A DNA stretch of 64,000 nucleotides from assembly GCA_024305745.1 (NCBI GenBank), contig JAHRBS010000007.1:2976001-3040000 (forward strand). Direction: 5' to 3'. Positions 11,802 through 24,600 of the stretch are shown here, piece after piece (within the stretch, counting starts at the first letter, position 1; each line of letters opens with the position of its first letter). A program made the position numbers and the translations under genes. The notes beneath the pieces were generated by a model, which was not told where the DNA came from, searched no databases, and worked only from the letters and a program-made list of their open reading frames with translations. Source of the DNA: Polyporus tsugae. Its lineage: Eukaryota > Basidiomycota > Agaricomycetes > Polyporales > Polyporaceae.

Positions 11802-12344
11802 CCCCTACCATGCGCTTCCGGAGCCCTTCTCGTGATTTGGTTGTTGTTGGATTGCTTGGACATTTGTGGCTTGCAAACTCGAGGTTGCATTACGTTATGT
11901 TTCACTATACGTGTTCTATCTGTTGCCTGACCGCATTCTCTTACCCTACACACCCGGACACTCTTTACGACACACTCATGACGCTGATTTATTGCTATCT
12001 GGTAGCTCAAAGTATACTAATGCCCGTGTATACCATCAGTCTTTGACTCTCTAGATAATGTATGCCATTAAGACGAACCAGCACACTCTAAGTTGTCGCC
12101 AACAAGTACTGCCCTATAGGCCGGCTCTAAATTGCGTGCAAAGAGGGTCACTGTTATTGTCCGACTATCAAACAGCAACCTCACGACGCTCGCTTTGGTC
12201 GCCATCCATAGCCCGGATCTCGTCTTTGCTCTGTCCTATGTGCTCGACTTGAAGGCAGCTATGAATCGTACTTCCACGCCATAAACGCTTTCCCCCAGAG
12301 AGCCTCTGGTCCACCAGCATCGCTTATCGGGAAAACCGTTCGCC
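11802..12344. other. intergenic
   Basis: This is the 3' flank of the membrane-protein gene and the 5' flank of the PPAT gene. It is AT-richer than the genes, and I see no coding signal. Confidence 0.5.
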
Positions 12345-13675
12345 ATGCCCGCCATAGCGTTCACCCTCGAGGACGTAAAGCGCACCGTCGTCCTTACGAC
12401 GGTCCAGAACCTCCACGACTCCCCCCACTTCCTGGCAACCGCCGTCGCGACCGCCGCGAGCACGACAACCGAGGCTCTCCAAGTTATCGTCCTCTCGCCT
12501 CTGTTCAACCCTCCCCCCGATGCCCCTTCAACGCCAACGTCAACGCCAGCCCGAAGCGACGCTCCTTCGGGGACCGAGACTGAGACACGACCGGCAGCAC
12601 ATGTAGATTGGGATGCGCCAGGTGTATCGCGGACAGCGTACTTCGAGAACGTGCAGCGGCTCCTGACCTTTGTGTACGTCCAGGCGACCAAGGTCGCGCA
12701 GGACCTGGACAAGATCCTGCTCGACATCGACGTGCTCCCCAAGGGAACCGGCGCCGCCGCGGACGCGTTCCCCGACGACATCGTCCGCGGCGCGGGGCGC
12801 ATATTCTCAGGTGCGTATACATACTCACTTCCCCTCCCCCGTTGCGTGTGCGGGGGCCGTCGTGCTGAAATGGGTTGTTACCTACAGTCGTGCCGGATGG
12901 GACGCCATTCCCGCCCCTCCCCCCGTCCGTAGCGGAACGCAACTCGGAGATCGTCGTCGTGGAACCGGACGACCACCCCCTCCACGCTGTTGCACTCGAC
13001 CCAGCACCCGTCGACCCGTCGTTACCTCCGCTATACCCCGTCGTCGCGCTCGGAGGGACGTTCGACCACCTCCATGCGGGCCACAAGATCCTGCTCAGCA
13101 TGGGTGCGTGGATCGCGAAGGAGAAGCTCATCGTCGGCATCACGGGTATGCCAGCCTCTTCCCCGAATGCCCGACTCCAGAGGAACAGTAACTGACGCAT
13201 ATATGCGCTCCAGACGACTCATTACTCGGCAAGAAACTTTGGAAGGAGGTCCTCGAACCATTATCCGTGCGGACGGACAGGACGCGGGCGTTCCTTGAGC
13301 TCTTCAAGCCCGGAGTCGAGTATTTCCTCACCCCGCTCAACGACGTCTACGGACCGACGGGATGGGACCCGAACGTGCAAGCCCTCGTCGTCAGCAAGGA
13401 GACGCTTTCCGGTGCCGAGTCCAGTGCGTGTTTGTTGTCGCGTTCTACATTTTCTTCCGCTAAGACTCTGTCTAGTCGCGAAGAAGCGGGAAGAGATGGC
13501 GTTCCAGCCTCTCCGCGCCTTTGTTATCGACGTCATTTCCGCGACGGAGGCCAGCGTCGACTCAGAAGACGCAGCGGTGCTCCGGACGGCCAAGATGAGT
13601 AGCACGTATATCCGTGAATGGATCGTGAAGAAGCAGCAAAGCAATGCGCCCTTAGAACAGGATCCCTCGAATTAG
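12345..13675 (+). CDS. phosphopantetheine adenylyltransferase (CoA biosynthesis, Cab4-like)
   Basis: The nucleotidyltransferase core is plain: 'VALGGTFDHLHAGHKILLSM' carries the GTFD and HxGH ATP-binding motifs, followed by 'EKLIVGITDDSLLGKK', 'LNDVYGPTGWDPNVQALVVS', 'KREEMAFQPL' and 'AKMSSTYIREWI'. The enzyme transfers AMP from ATP to 4'-phosphopantetheine to make dephospho-CoA, the fourth step from pantothenate. As in other fungal and animal forms there is a long N-terminal extension (about 200 residues, 'VQRLLTFVYVQATKVAQDLD' region). No dephospho-CoA kinase domain follows, so it is the monofunctional fungal type. Introns fall at about 12811-12886, 13145-13214 and 13423-13476. Start and stop are unambiguous. 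Confidence 0.92.
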
Positions 13676-14352
13676 ATGGATGGCGATGGTACGGCATATC
13701 CTCGCATTATTCCCGCGCGACATCCGACTAGACATTCACACCTCCCGCACAACGTTTGTAAATTTTGTTCCATTAGTCGGGGACGACTGTACGTAGCTTG
13801 TACTATAGTATGTACGCTACGGAATCCGCGCCAAGATATGAGAGATAAACGAAGCCTGTTACATACGGAGAGAGATAGGATCCGTAGAGTGTTCGAGCAA
13901 GGAAAACTAGAGTGGAACGAGACGACAGTTGGTAACGGACAATGAGGTAACAGAGAGATCCTGGAGCATCGAGATGTCCTAGATTACAATAAGTATAGAC
14001 ATGAAACCGACGAGGAGGTTTCGTGGACTCGATGTGGGGGGGTATCGTGCATGACTCAGAACGGAATATGAGCGGTCAAAGAGGGGTGATGAAGCTCGTA
14101 GGCAAAATACAATAAGTCCACACAGTGGCCAACTATTGCAACCGATATGCGAGGACGTGAATGTCCGGAAAGGTATATAGCGATGCGGGTAAGGGTTAAG
14201 GACAGGGGTGCAAACGCAGAGGGAAGGAGACAGAGACAAAGACGACAGTATACACCGCAACCCCCAAGAGTACGCAAATGACACACATAACAAAAACCAC
14301 GACCGTCCGTCCAAGGATCTCCACCGTTCACACGACGCGAACAGACTGTGTA
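13676..14352. other. intergenic between convergent genes
   Basis: This AT-richer 3' flank is shared by the PPAT gene and the LIM-protein gene, which converge here. I see no coding exon or RNA gene. Confidence 0.5.
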
Positions 14353-17300
14353 TCATGATAGCGTGTTCCCTAGCGCGTCGAGGTCGATAAACCGCGTCAC
14401 GCGCTTCATCGCCATCGTATTCCTGTTGCCCGCCGCGCCAAACACGTCGTCGCCGTACGCGTCGTCATCCTCGTCTTCATCCTCGTCACGCTCGCGCATC
14501 GCCTTCTGCACGTGCTTCTCGCAGAGCATGCGGCCGTCCAGGTCGTAATACTCGACCAACCGCTCTTTGCAGCCGCGGTACTCGCACAGGAAGTGTTCGG
14601 GGTGATAGCGGTCCCCTGCATGCGAGACCGCACACGGGCCCTCGATAGGTTGACCACACCGGGCCGCGGCGCAGAGCGAGTTGTTCTCCTCGTGGTAGTG
14701 GTACGCGCAAAATGGTTTCCCGTCGTGTACGTAGAAGCTTCTATCCGGGAACGGTTTCTGCAGCGAGGGAACAGCTACGTCAGCGCTCCGACAAGCTCCT
14801 CGGCGGTTTCACATGAAGGCGCACCTCACAGGTAAAGCAGCTGAAGCATTCTCGATGCCACTTCCCTTTCAGCTGGCCGTCCGAAGACGACACGGCCTGC
14901 TTTTCGATCGTCTTGTTACAACGCCGGCACTGTTAAGCGAAATGAACCTCCATCAGCATCGTGTCTCGCAGGCCGTCACCCCAGACAGGCCCGGACAACC
15001 GTGTGTCCGACACAGGCCCGATGGGCGCGGGACGCAGGACGGAGATGATAAAGGAATGAGGAGACGCACCTTCGGCAGATACATATTCTTCCAGCACTTG
15101 TCGCACAGCACGCTCCCCCCCTCGACCTGGATCCACCGCCCGTCCTCGATCGGCTGCACGCAGCGCACGCACGTCCTCGTTCTTGGGCGCTTCGTCGACG
15201 CGCTCCGCGGCTTCCCGTTCACCTCCGCCCGCTCGAGCGCGGCGAGCCGGTTCGACGGCAGCGTCGGGCTTGTGTGCGAGCGCATCGGGAACTTCGGCGA
15301 CTTCGTCACGCTGTCTCTGTCTCTGTCCTTGTCCTTCGTCCTGTCCCCCGGGCTCTCCGCCTGTATGCGCGAAGAGCTGGCGGTGGAGGCGGTCGGGGAG
15401 GTCGGGGCGTCGTCAAGGAGGGACTCCATCACGCGGTCCAAGGCCCCGGTGGACTTCGACGGTGTCCGCTGAGTGTAGGAGGATGAGGCGGCTGTTGATG
15501 AGGAGAGGGAACGCTGGGGCACGCGGGGCGACTGGACGGTAGAGGACGAGGAAGACGAGTACCGCGACTCGGTCATGGTCATGGAAGGGAACCGGACCTT
15601 AGTGTCTTTCGCAGGCGGTGGGGCAGGGACGTCCTTTGGTTTCGAGGGGGTAGCTATGGGCTGTGGGCTGGCCCGCAAGGGTATATCTAAGGGCTTCTCG
15701 TCGTCATCGTCCGAGTTGGCATAAGCAAGCCCGTCGTAGCTGTCGTCAGAAGCTGTCGGGGATACCGGCGAGGGCTCTATGGTCGGTTCGATGCTATCCG
15801 TTATCCGTTCTATAGAACTGCGGGCTGCACCCGTGTCGACAGCTGGGAGCTTGTTCTTGAACTTTTCAAAGAAAGGTAGGCGGGGCGTCGAAGGGGGCTC
15901 TACAAAAGACACCTTGGGCGGTTCTTGGGCAGGGGACGATACTCGGTCCCGGAGGTCGGAGGCACTGATTGGGCTCGTAGGAGAAGATGCAATCCCAGCC
16001 GTTTGGTTCGTAGGAGTAATGTTGGGCGACCTCCCCGGCGACGCCGGGTCGCTAAGCCCAGGCGACTTCTGCGAGTACGGTGAATGCGGTGACAACGACG
16101 CAGTGCCTGATCCGGGTGAGAGCGGTGGCGTGTTGGCCGCTGTTGGTTTCATACACGTTAGTCTGCGAGTGATAAACGTCTCAACATTGGAGGAACGCAC
16201 CATATTTGGTCACAGAGCCAATATCCAAGTATCGGGGCGCATTCGCCCTCCTGCCGTCCATGCCCTGGTTGGGTTGCATAGGATCCGCGCCGGGAGCTCC
16301 CATCATCCGTACAGGTGCAGGCCCCATCGTGAACATAGCAGCCCTCGCAGCCGCTGCAAACCCGCGCCTTCCAACGCCCGCCATACCCGCCTCTCCCCCA
16401 CTCTTTGTGTCAGGCTCCACCGGACACGGGGTGCCCGGGGAAAGTGGTGGCGGCGGAGTACGAGCAGGTGGAGGCCTGCCACCACCCATAAATGGCGGGC
16501 GCTGTGACTCTGCTGACGGCCTCCGCATCTGGTCCATCGACGGGCGGGCTTGATCCATGGAAGGACGCATGCTCGCCACAGACGGGGCGCGCATGCGCGA
16601 CGGATCATTGGCGGGCGTCCGAGAGCGCATGTCCGTCGAGTAGAAGATTTCGGGCTCGTGCTCGGGCGGCGGCCGCATACTGACGTTCGTGCCAGCTCGT
16701 TGGCGGGCACCTGGTGGGGACATTGGGGCACCGCGAGGATCTATGGGGATGCGGGCGGGGACCGAGAGGCCGGGTTGGCGCATGCTCGCGTTTGACGGCG
16801 CACGAGACCGGAGGGTCGCAGCTCCAGGGGGAGGTATGTTGTGCGCACGGCCGCCGGGCGTCGTCGACCGCTCGATGGCAAGCGGATTGGCCGCGAACGG
16901 ATCCGAGGGAAGTGCAGATACTGGATGTGGCGCGCGTGGATTGGGGACTGTGCGAGGCTCGGAGGGCCCAGGATTAGAGGGAAAGGGTACCTTGTCGATG
17001 CTCGGTCGCCCGTTGGGCCTCGCGAACGGACTTGGTACATGGTCCGACCTACTATCTGCGCTCCTGACACTCAAGGACGAGGCTGATGACGGGGTGCGGG
17101 CACGCCTCGTCGCTTGTGGCGGGGGAGCCGGACTCTTCTGGCGTGGTGCCGGACTGTTCTGGCGTGGGGGTCCCTGGGCAAATGAGGAGGTGCGTGGTGG
17201 GCTTCGTACTGTTGGTGCAGCGACCACGAGACTCTGGAGCTTGTGTGGGAGGAGTGCAGCGACGGAACGAGGAGATTGGGGTGGCTTGAAAGCGGGAAGT

Positions 17301-17443
17301 TTGGGGACGGGAGGTAGGGGTGCGCAGACATGGTCGCCGAGCTCTGTGATGGGGACAGGTGCGTTGCAACTGGAACACTTGACTGTTGGGAGAATCTGAG
17401 AGATACGCTCTGAGCCAGGTGGGGGTGCGACTAGTTGTGCCAT
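14353..17443 (-). CDS. LIM-domain scaffold protein
   Basis: A very long low-complexity N-terminal region rich in Pro, Ser, Arg and Met (several hundred residues) precedes C-terminal LIM domains. One complete LIM reads CRRC ... WHRECFSCFTC ... FCAYHYH; a second reads CAAARC ... YHPEHFLCEYRGC ... LCEKH. Just upstream 'CVRCVQPIEDGRWIQ' and 'VLCDKCWKN' look like a reduced extra zinc-binding unit. LIM domains bind zinc and dock proteins; in fungi such long LIM proteins act at the cell cortex and actin ring (Pxl1/paxillin-like), which is inference here. A Cys pair near the N-terminus ('VKCSSCNAPVPITELGDHVC') may form another small zinc site. The main-frame intron around 16140-16201 joins 'SVTKY' to 'AANTPPLSPG'. 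The C-terminus is acidic, then 'FIDLDALGNTLS'. Confidence 0.85.
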
Positions 17444-18205
17444 GAAATGAACGTGATGGCGAGGAGAGCCAGAGGGAGGAGAAGAGTGGACTAGGGCTAG
17501 GATGAAGGAGGGTGGAGGGGAGGGAGAGGGATTAATGGGAGTGAATTAGCTAGAGTAGGATACTTAGTCGGAGACGAGACGAGAGAGGACAACATGTGCG
17601 GATGATCACAACACGCCAACACCCGCCGCTACTCTCCCAAGCGCGCACATTCCCTCCTCCACGTGCTTCTTTCCCCCGCCGCACACAAAAAGCAACCGAT
17701 GTTCTCAACATGCCTCGAGACCTCAGCATGACGCGTATGGGCGCGTTGGGGCACGGTGTAGCAGAGAACATGGAAGAAGGGGAGAGTGCAGGGAGAGTGG
17801 ACTGGAGAGCGGCATTGCGGAGCGTAACCGAGGCTGTGGGAGCTCAGAAGATCAGATTCACCGTTGCGGTCTAGCACGTCGACGTCTCTCACTCCTTCAG
17901 CCAATCCCGCATGACGATCGTCCGTCTTCGCTGCGGAAATTTCCCAGCAAGTCCTTCATCGAGATCGGAATGGTGTCCCCGACGGACGACTGCCATTCCA
18001 TTCCATACTTATCGCCCCGCATGCATCTCGTTCATCTGGCATCCCCGCAAGCACGTATACATAAGGATATGCGGCGCAAGCTCCGGAGATTGTCAATGTC
18101 GTCTTATCACAGCACTCGCATCTCAACTCCTCGCATTCCAATTCTTCCCGTGGGCCTCTCGGGTCGCATACCGTAACCTACGAGCTCACCAGCATCAGCG
18201 CCCGA
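17444..18205. other. intergenic, 5' flank of LIM gene
   Basis: Apart from a purine-rich tract on the plus strand near 17450-17540, I see nothing definable. There is no protein motif on either strand. Confidence 0.4.
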
Positions 18206-19830
18206 CATGGATATCGAATACATTCGTCCTGCCAGTGTGGGTGTAGACTTCCACGCATCCGTGCAACAATCTACGTGCGGGGAACTTGTGCAACCTTCGC
18301 CATAGAACGAAGATGTGTACGTGAGTACTACAGCAGCGTCAAGCTCAAGCTGAAACCCACGGTCCATCGCGGCAACATGACGAACGTCCGGAGAAAGTAC
18401 GTCCGGCCGCTGAAAGGCCGTCCGTTGTTGACGTTGACTGGTGGGAAGCCTGACATCACTCCGCTGATAGGTATGAATTGTAATAAAAAGAGGCGTACCA
18501 GCTTGCATTTACACAGTAATCTTGAGGATCCCGGGCCCCGCCACAGTACTAGTCCCACCGTATGGCACGACCAATGTCACCGCGTCATGGTTATCATACA
18601 TCCGTGTACGCCACTGTCATTGACGACGGACGCAGTGTTGAGAGTGTTTGCTGGGCCGTGCCCACTACGACGTCGACACCTGACGGATTCCCCGTCGTTC
18701 GTTGCTACCTGTAGGATATACATATGAGTGTCGATGAAGCACCGCCGCAGATCATGCGCACCGGAATTCTGTCAGTGTATCCCCACTGATCCCCCACCGT
18801 TGCCAGCAAGAACCATTAATATTTTGAAATGCGACGCCGCGTCGGCTTAAGTCCGAGTCCAGCACCCCGATGACTAGAAATCCCCCCTTGTTGGCGACCC
18901 CGGCAGCGGTGGAAGCCTGCGAATCGAAAGCACCGTCACAAGACTTCGCGGGGGAAGGTCGGGGCCGTGCACCGTGCGGGGAGGTCCATAGACAGCCATC
19001 GCATTTCCACCCCTCGGTGTCATGGAGTGGGGAACAGGAACCAACACGGGCGAAGCAACCCCGTGTCCCTGGACTAGCTCCACAAGCTCGAGAAGGGTCC
19101 AAGATCCAGGTTGAAGTCGGCGAGAACAGTTCGACGTCGAATAGGGTGCGTCGGTCCGGGACGGTTACTCGGTTGTAGCCGGATTGCCAGCGAGATGGGG
19201 TGACGTTACGGTGGACCAGGAGTGTTCGGAGAGCTTAGATGCGCTCGTCCGCGATATAGGTGTCCTCGCTTGGGACGAGTGCGAACGGTTAGCATTACTA
19301 GGCGTTCTCATAAAAGTGAGTTTGAGGATGGCACACTTACTCGAAAGGAGTGCTTCATAAACGCTTGTACAGACAGTCGTCACCACGCATCGGAACACAC
19401 TGCGGCGATGCATCATGCCCGTCAGCTGCAGTAGATAAACCAACAGATGGAAGTGTTCTGGCTTCGTCTTCGGCTTGGACGGATGATATGGCAGTGCAGA
19501 TCATCCAGCGAAGATAGGTTGCTAGAGCAACTTCGCAAGTCCCATTCAGTAATATGCCCAGGCAATTCAAAATCGCTGACCAGACAGACCTTGTTTGTAG
19601 TGCTTACGGACGCAGCACGACCGACTCCGACTGCCCGCTTGGCCAGACCGTCCTTACGACGGACACGTGATGGTTCCGTGTGCGTCGATGTGGCAGTGAT
19701 TACATGGCTGCGCCCAGGACAGATCTAACGACCGCCTCCCGACGCTCTTTGTATTCGCATCCTCGCTTATCCGTGAGTCGTTCAACGTCGATTCGGAGGT
19801 CGACGTACTACGTCCCCCCGCATATTCCCG
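18206..19830 (+). pseudogene. decayed gene of unknown family (tentative)
   Basis: Pieces of protein-like sequence line up on the plus strand but cannot be joined without stops. An ATG near 18206 opens 'MDIEYIRPASVGVDFHASVQ' and stops at a TAG about 33 codons later, after which the same frame resumes. A frame ending 'GGKPDITPLI' joins across a good 46-nt intron (18471-18516, gtatga...acag) to 'VILRIPGPATVLVPPYGTTN', which then meets a TGA. Further on, a frame reads 'VDQECSESLDALVRDIGVLA' then 'WDECERLALLGVLIK' up to a consensus donor gtgagt at 19316. Later frames read 'MPRQFKIADQTDLVCSAYG' and 'LPTLFVFASSLIRESFNVDS'. I do not recognise the family. Clean splice signals plus scattered stops suggest recent inactivation, but I could also be over-reading noise. 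Confidence 0.35.
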
Positions 19831-21689
19831 CGCCGGATGTTGTGCTGTCACAGGTGCCAGGCACTTGTCTTCCCCAGACTGTCACAGGGTCGCGGGTCGC
19901 GGGTCGCGGGTCAGCCCCGCGGGGCCTCGACGTCGACGACACGATGCTTGCCGGTGCGTGCAGTGTCGAGGTTGAATTCCAGGAACGCCGGTTGGCCTGG
20001 CCCCTCCGGGGACCGTGACCCAGGGACGGTGCTCATACTAACGCAGGGTCCTCCGGCCCAAACGAACGACCTGATCGCGTATCGGATCCTGCATGACTGA
20101 CGGGGACGATCCCATCGGCGAAGCGTCCGCGGTGGGGGCGCCCTGACGCTTGTGGGCGCAGCGATAAACGTTTCCAAACGAGGCGATAGAGGTTCGCGCA
20201 TCCGCACGCGGGGCGGAATGCCGCCGTCACTCCGGATACCAGGCGTACGTCAAGCTTCAAGTTACGGTACGCGCCCGCCCTTGGAGCTGCTAACCACCCC
20301 GTCCGCGGGCCATCGGCCGATGGGGGGGGGGGCGGCGTGGAGTGTATAATGGCATGTCCGGAATAGATGCTGGCCTTCCTTGTGCTCCTCAGCACCCACT
20401 TTCACGATCACCGATCCGGGTGCAAGGCTGTCTCGTTGTCGCGCCTGTCCAAAAGATCAGACAAGGAAGAACCCGCGCGCAACGTTTTGAAAGCACAACG
20501 CCTTCCGAATTCGCACTTGGCAGCACACGCACCTCCGTGGGCAACACTTCCTCTTAGTCCGTGTACGTACGCAGGGTTGGTTCGTTGGGGGGACGCGGTC
20601 GCGCGTCGTTCGGCGTCCCGTTCACTGATGTCCCGAAGTTCATCTCCGCCCGGACCATTCGTATTGTGCATCGTTATCCACCGATCTACCGGATAGTTTA
20701 GCAGCAACGTAGCCTAACGCACGGTCTCGAGACCTCACCATGTGTATCGTGTTCCGCTTGGTCACCAGAAACAAGCTTTCTCTATCGCCCCAATATTTCA
20801 ATCTCTCGACCTTCGACCCGCTCTTCCGGTCGTCTAAGTAAATGAAACCAGCGATTTCCACGACGGCCGGCTGGTGAGTGACACCGTCCTCCATTGGTTC
20901 GGAATTACGGCCCAGTCGCACCATATTGACCGGGTGTTTGTACATATCTCGCGTCTCCGCCCATGGTTTGTGAGTTTAAGCGAATCCCGTTCACAAATCG
21001 CTTCCGGTCGGTTGGGCAGGGCGATGGGCATTGGGGTTGCATGGTGCGTCGAACCGCGACCACGATGATAGTAACAAGGAAGCATGAGCGCGATCCACCG
21101 TCCCTCGGACCATTTTTCCGACGAACCCGACTGGCCGCCGGCAGGGGACTGGCTAGGGATCTGACATCGGACTCCAAGCGAGCGGAGTCGAAGCGCGAAG
21201 ATGCTGCAAACGGACCTCGACATTAATTTTCCGACGCGTGCATAAAACTGCGAGGGGACACGACATGACGACTACTTACGAGAACGTTAAACGAGGCGAA
21301 CAGTACGACGGAGTACTATACGTACATTGCGACGTCGGCGGGAGGTATTGTACTATGTAGGCGGTGAAGGAAGGATAGCCAAGAGCGTCGGAAAACTAGC
21401 AACCGGACGGTGGAAGGGACGGGTACCAAAGATAGCAGCCATACAGAGCGTCCGGGAAGAACTATGATGTCATGCGCTACCTACTTTACATTTACGATGG
21501 TCGCCAGTGGACGGCCGGGGCCTCCGCGTGATACCTCGTCCATGCAGCCCCATCACCTCAGGGTTCTGCCGCTCGCAATCGTGGCTTTAGGCAGCGGGCT
21601 GATTGCGCGCGGGAGAATACGGGAGGCGGGCGCGCCGCGCGCCATGCTTCTCTGCATGACTCTGGCTCCCATGCCATGGAGCCCCAAGA
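19831..21689. other. gene-poor region with simple repeats
   Basis: No open frame here has a recognisable motif. There is a short tandem repeat near 19887 and an 11-base G run at 20322-20332. The right end is the 3' flank of the Zn2Cys6 gene. Some of it may be the eroded end of the relic to the left. Confidence 0.4.
19887..19912. repeat. 7-bp tandem repeat (gggtcgc)
   Basis: The unit gggtcgc is repeated between three and four times without interruption. It is short and probably a simple microsatellite inside non-coding or decayed sequence. Confidence 0.8.
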
Positions 21690-24600
21690 TTAAAGGGCTT
21701 GATCTGGGCCGGGGAAGTAGCGCGTCTCGGTGGGCACGGCGTGTGCCGCGTCCTGTGGAGACGGCTGGCTCCCCATGCCCATCCCGTCGCCCATCCGCTG
21801 GTGCTGCTGGAAGCCACCCATCTGGCCTCCCAATTGCGGATTGAAGCGCGAGAAGAAGTTCTCCCATTGACCTGTCCATTTAACACGTCAGCACACGCCT
21901 CATGGATGGTTCATGCGCCATTACGGACGGGGCGGCTACGGAGCGCCCGCACCACACGACGTACGTACCCCAGTCGAACATCGCGCCGGGAATGCCCTCG
22001 AGGAAACCCACGTCGGCCATCGCCTGCTGCTCGAGGACGTTCATGGTCTGCGATTGGTCCAGCACGTTCATGACCTGCACATTCTCTGACGCGGACATCT
22101 GGTCGTTTAGGGCCGGGTTCATGTTCGGGAAGCTGTCGCCGAGCTGGGAGAAGTTGACTATCGACGTCGAGGAACCCGGTTGCGAAGCCACGCCTGACTG
22201 TATGTGTTGCTGCTGAAGCTGTCGGCTGGTGGTGCGGGCCGCACCTGAAGAGATCATAGGCGCCGGAGTGGACGTGGTCCCCACAGGAGGCGGTGGGGTT
22301 AACCATGAATGGGACGTCCCATGGCGAGAGGGAGCGTTGCAGTCCATGGGCGACGGGGCAGACGATTGCAGACCGTCATCATTGGCTTCAGGAGCAGACG
22401 ACGCGCCAGGCGCCTCACCTTCGTCTGAATCACCACCGGGGACGACAGTCCCCTCGGGCAGCTTCTCTTGTAGCTCCTTGTCGAGGCCGCCCTTCGCGAT
22501 GAACACCCCGCCGCCCGGCCGCGTGCTGTCTTTCTGGAATGACAGCTTCGACACGAGCGTCCTGCCCTTGACGCCACCAGTCGGGTTGAGCGGGGGCACG
22601 TCGGATGTGGCCACCGGGGTCTGCGTGGCTTCGTACAGGAGCGAGATGATCTCCGCGGTCTGTGGGGTGTGTCAGCATATTCCCAGATATCTGTCTGCGA
22701 CGTGTGTCGACCGGCCTTTCGTCGAGCTGACATATGGTCAGGCGAGAGCGATGCTTCCCATTTGCGCACGCAATCGCGGAGCTTCTTCAACTTCAACTGG
22801 GCGTCCGGGTCCTGTCTTCGCGCATACGTATGGTACTGCAGTTTACGCAGACGAGTCACATTCAACGGTTACCACACAACAGCAAAGAGCGAGACGCACC
22901 TGCACGAGCGCAAAAGACGTAGCGCAATACGGCACCAATAACCACACGTCGTACATCTCCTCGTGCGCGTCCAGCCAGTCGATCGCATCTCCCGACATTT
23001 GCACCAGTCCCGTCCACTTCTCGACAGTAAGCGAGAACTTGAGGTGCGCCGGACAGGAGTACGATATCCGCATGAACACGCGCCAGAAGATCATGTTCAC
23101 GGTGGTGTAGAACAAGAAAAGCATCCCTAGAGCATCAACCACCGTCATCAGCACTGCTCCCGCCTGAAGCTGAAGAGCCCGCAGCCCTAAGCCGTGGTCC
23201 TCCGCGCCGTACAAACTCGGCCGGCTGCTCGGTTGCGCGCACACGGCAAGGCGCAAAGCCCGACGGCACAGGGCACACCGTGCTGTGGCGCCGCGCAGAA
23301 AATCCCCAAAAGGACAAGTGCGAGGCCACTCACCTGCGCTCATCGGTGTCTCTGGCCCGTGGAACTGCAGATCCGCTGGGAGATTGCTCTTCCAGGTCTC
23401 GAGGTCCGACAGCAGCTTATGAAGTTCGTCATCATTGGTGAAAGTGAGCCCGGCAGGTCTGTGCCGGCCGAACAAGGCGATAGTCAGCCGCGAAGTCCTC
23501 CAGAGCCTAGGCCAAGATAGGCCACGGCACAGTCGAGGAAGGGGACAGGGGCTCACGTATAAATGGTCTTCTGCACTCGACCGAGGATGACGCTCAGCCT
23601 GACGAGCTCGTCCATGTACAGGTCGTTTGGATCGCCCGACGACGGCAGACGGGCATCGCAGTCTCGAATGTCAATCATGCACGGATGCCCGAAGGTCAGG
23701 CTTATCCTGAACGCGAGGTGAGTGTCAGCTTGTCTTGCGTTTGGTGGTGCATTCTGGCAGGGGGGTGGAGGCGACATGGGAAACAGACACATACCACCTG
23801 TCGCTAATGACACAGACACCCCACAGTCGCCTTCGCATCTCAATGTTCTGTTTGACAGACTCGGCTCTGTGCACGCCCAAGTCCTGCGCCTGAAGGTATG
23901 GTGCCGACGTATCGCCAAGTAAGCATAATCGCGGTCGCAGCAAACCAATAAACAGCCCACCATACGGATCGCGCACCCGAGACGAACCCACAACGCCGAT
24001 AGCGCGTGAGGCACGTACTGCGAGTGACAGTCGCCCACCATCGCGAGGATGAGCAGGGACTGCATGTTCACGATCGATGCCGTGGACAGCACGTCTTCAG
24101 CCTTGATAAGGCTGTTGACGGTGTAACGAATAGACTCGAACACCTTCTGCGGCACATCCCGCCGCGTGGCCGCGACGAGACAAATTGAGTAGAGCAATAT
24201 TGGAGGGGGCGGGTTGTTCGCGATGAACTCTTCTTGGGTGACGACAGGAAGCAAGGGGGCAACATCGGCAAAGTACGAGTTAACCAACCGCTCGACCACG
24301 TCCCGCTCTATGCGCAAGTCGATCGGCTTGGGAAGCGCAAGTTGGAGTTCTCCTTGTTCGGGCTCGTGCACGCGGATAACACCGTCGCCATCCGCACTCA
24401 GGTCCCACGAGTGATGGTAGCGTAGGTCGTATGCTTCGTAAGTCCGTGAAGAGACCAATGGATGCGAGTGCAGAAGATGCGTAGTGGACGTGGGACCTGT
24501 CGCGTGTAAGTCTGGAGTCGGAGGGTCAATGAAAGGTGATTTAATAGGCTCACCATACACCTTGATATCCCCAGTACCGCTTGCCTTCAAATGCTCGGCC

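Noticed and set aside
15779..17399. Long plus-strand frames opposite the LIM gene
   Set aside because: They mirror the low-complexity Pro/Ser/Arg exons of the LIM-domain protein on the minus strand and do not carry splice-compatible extensions.
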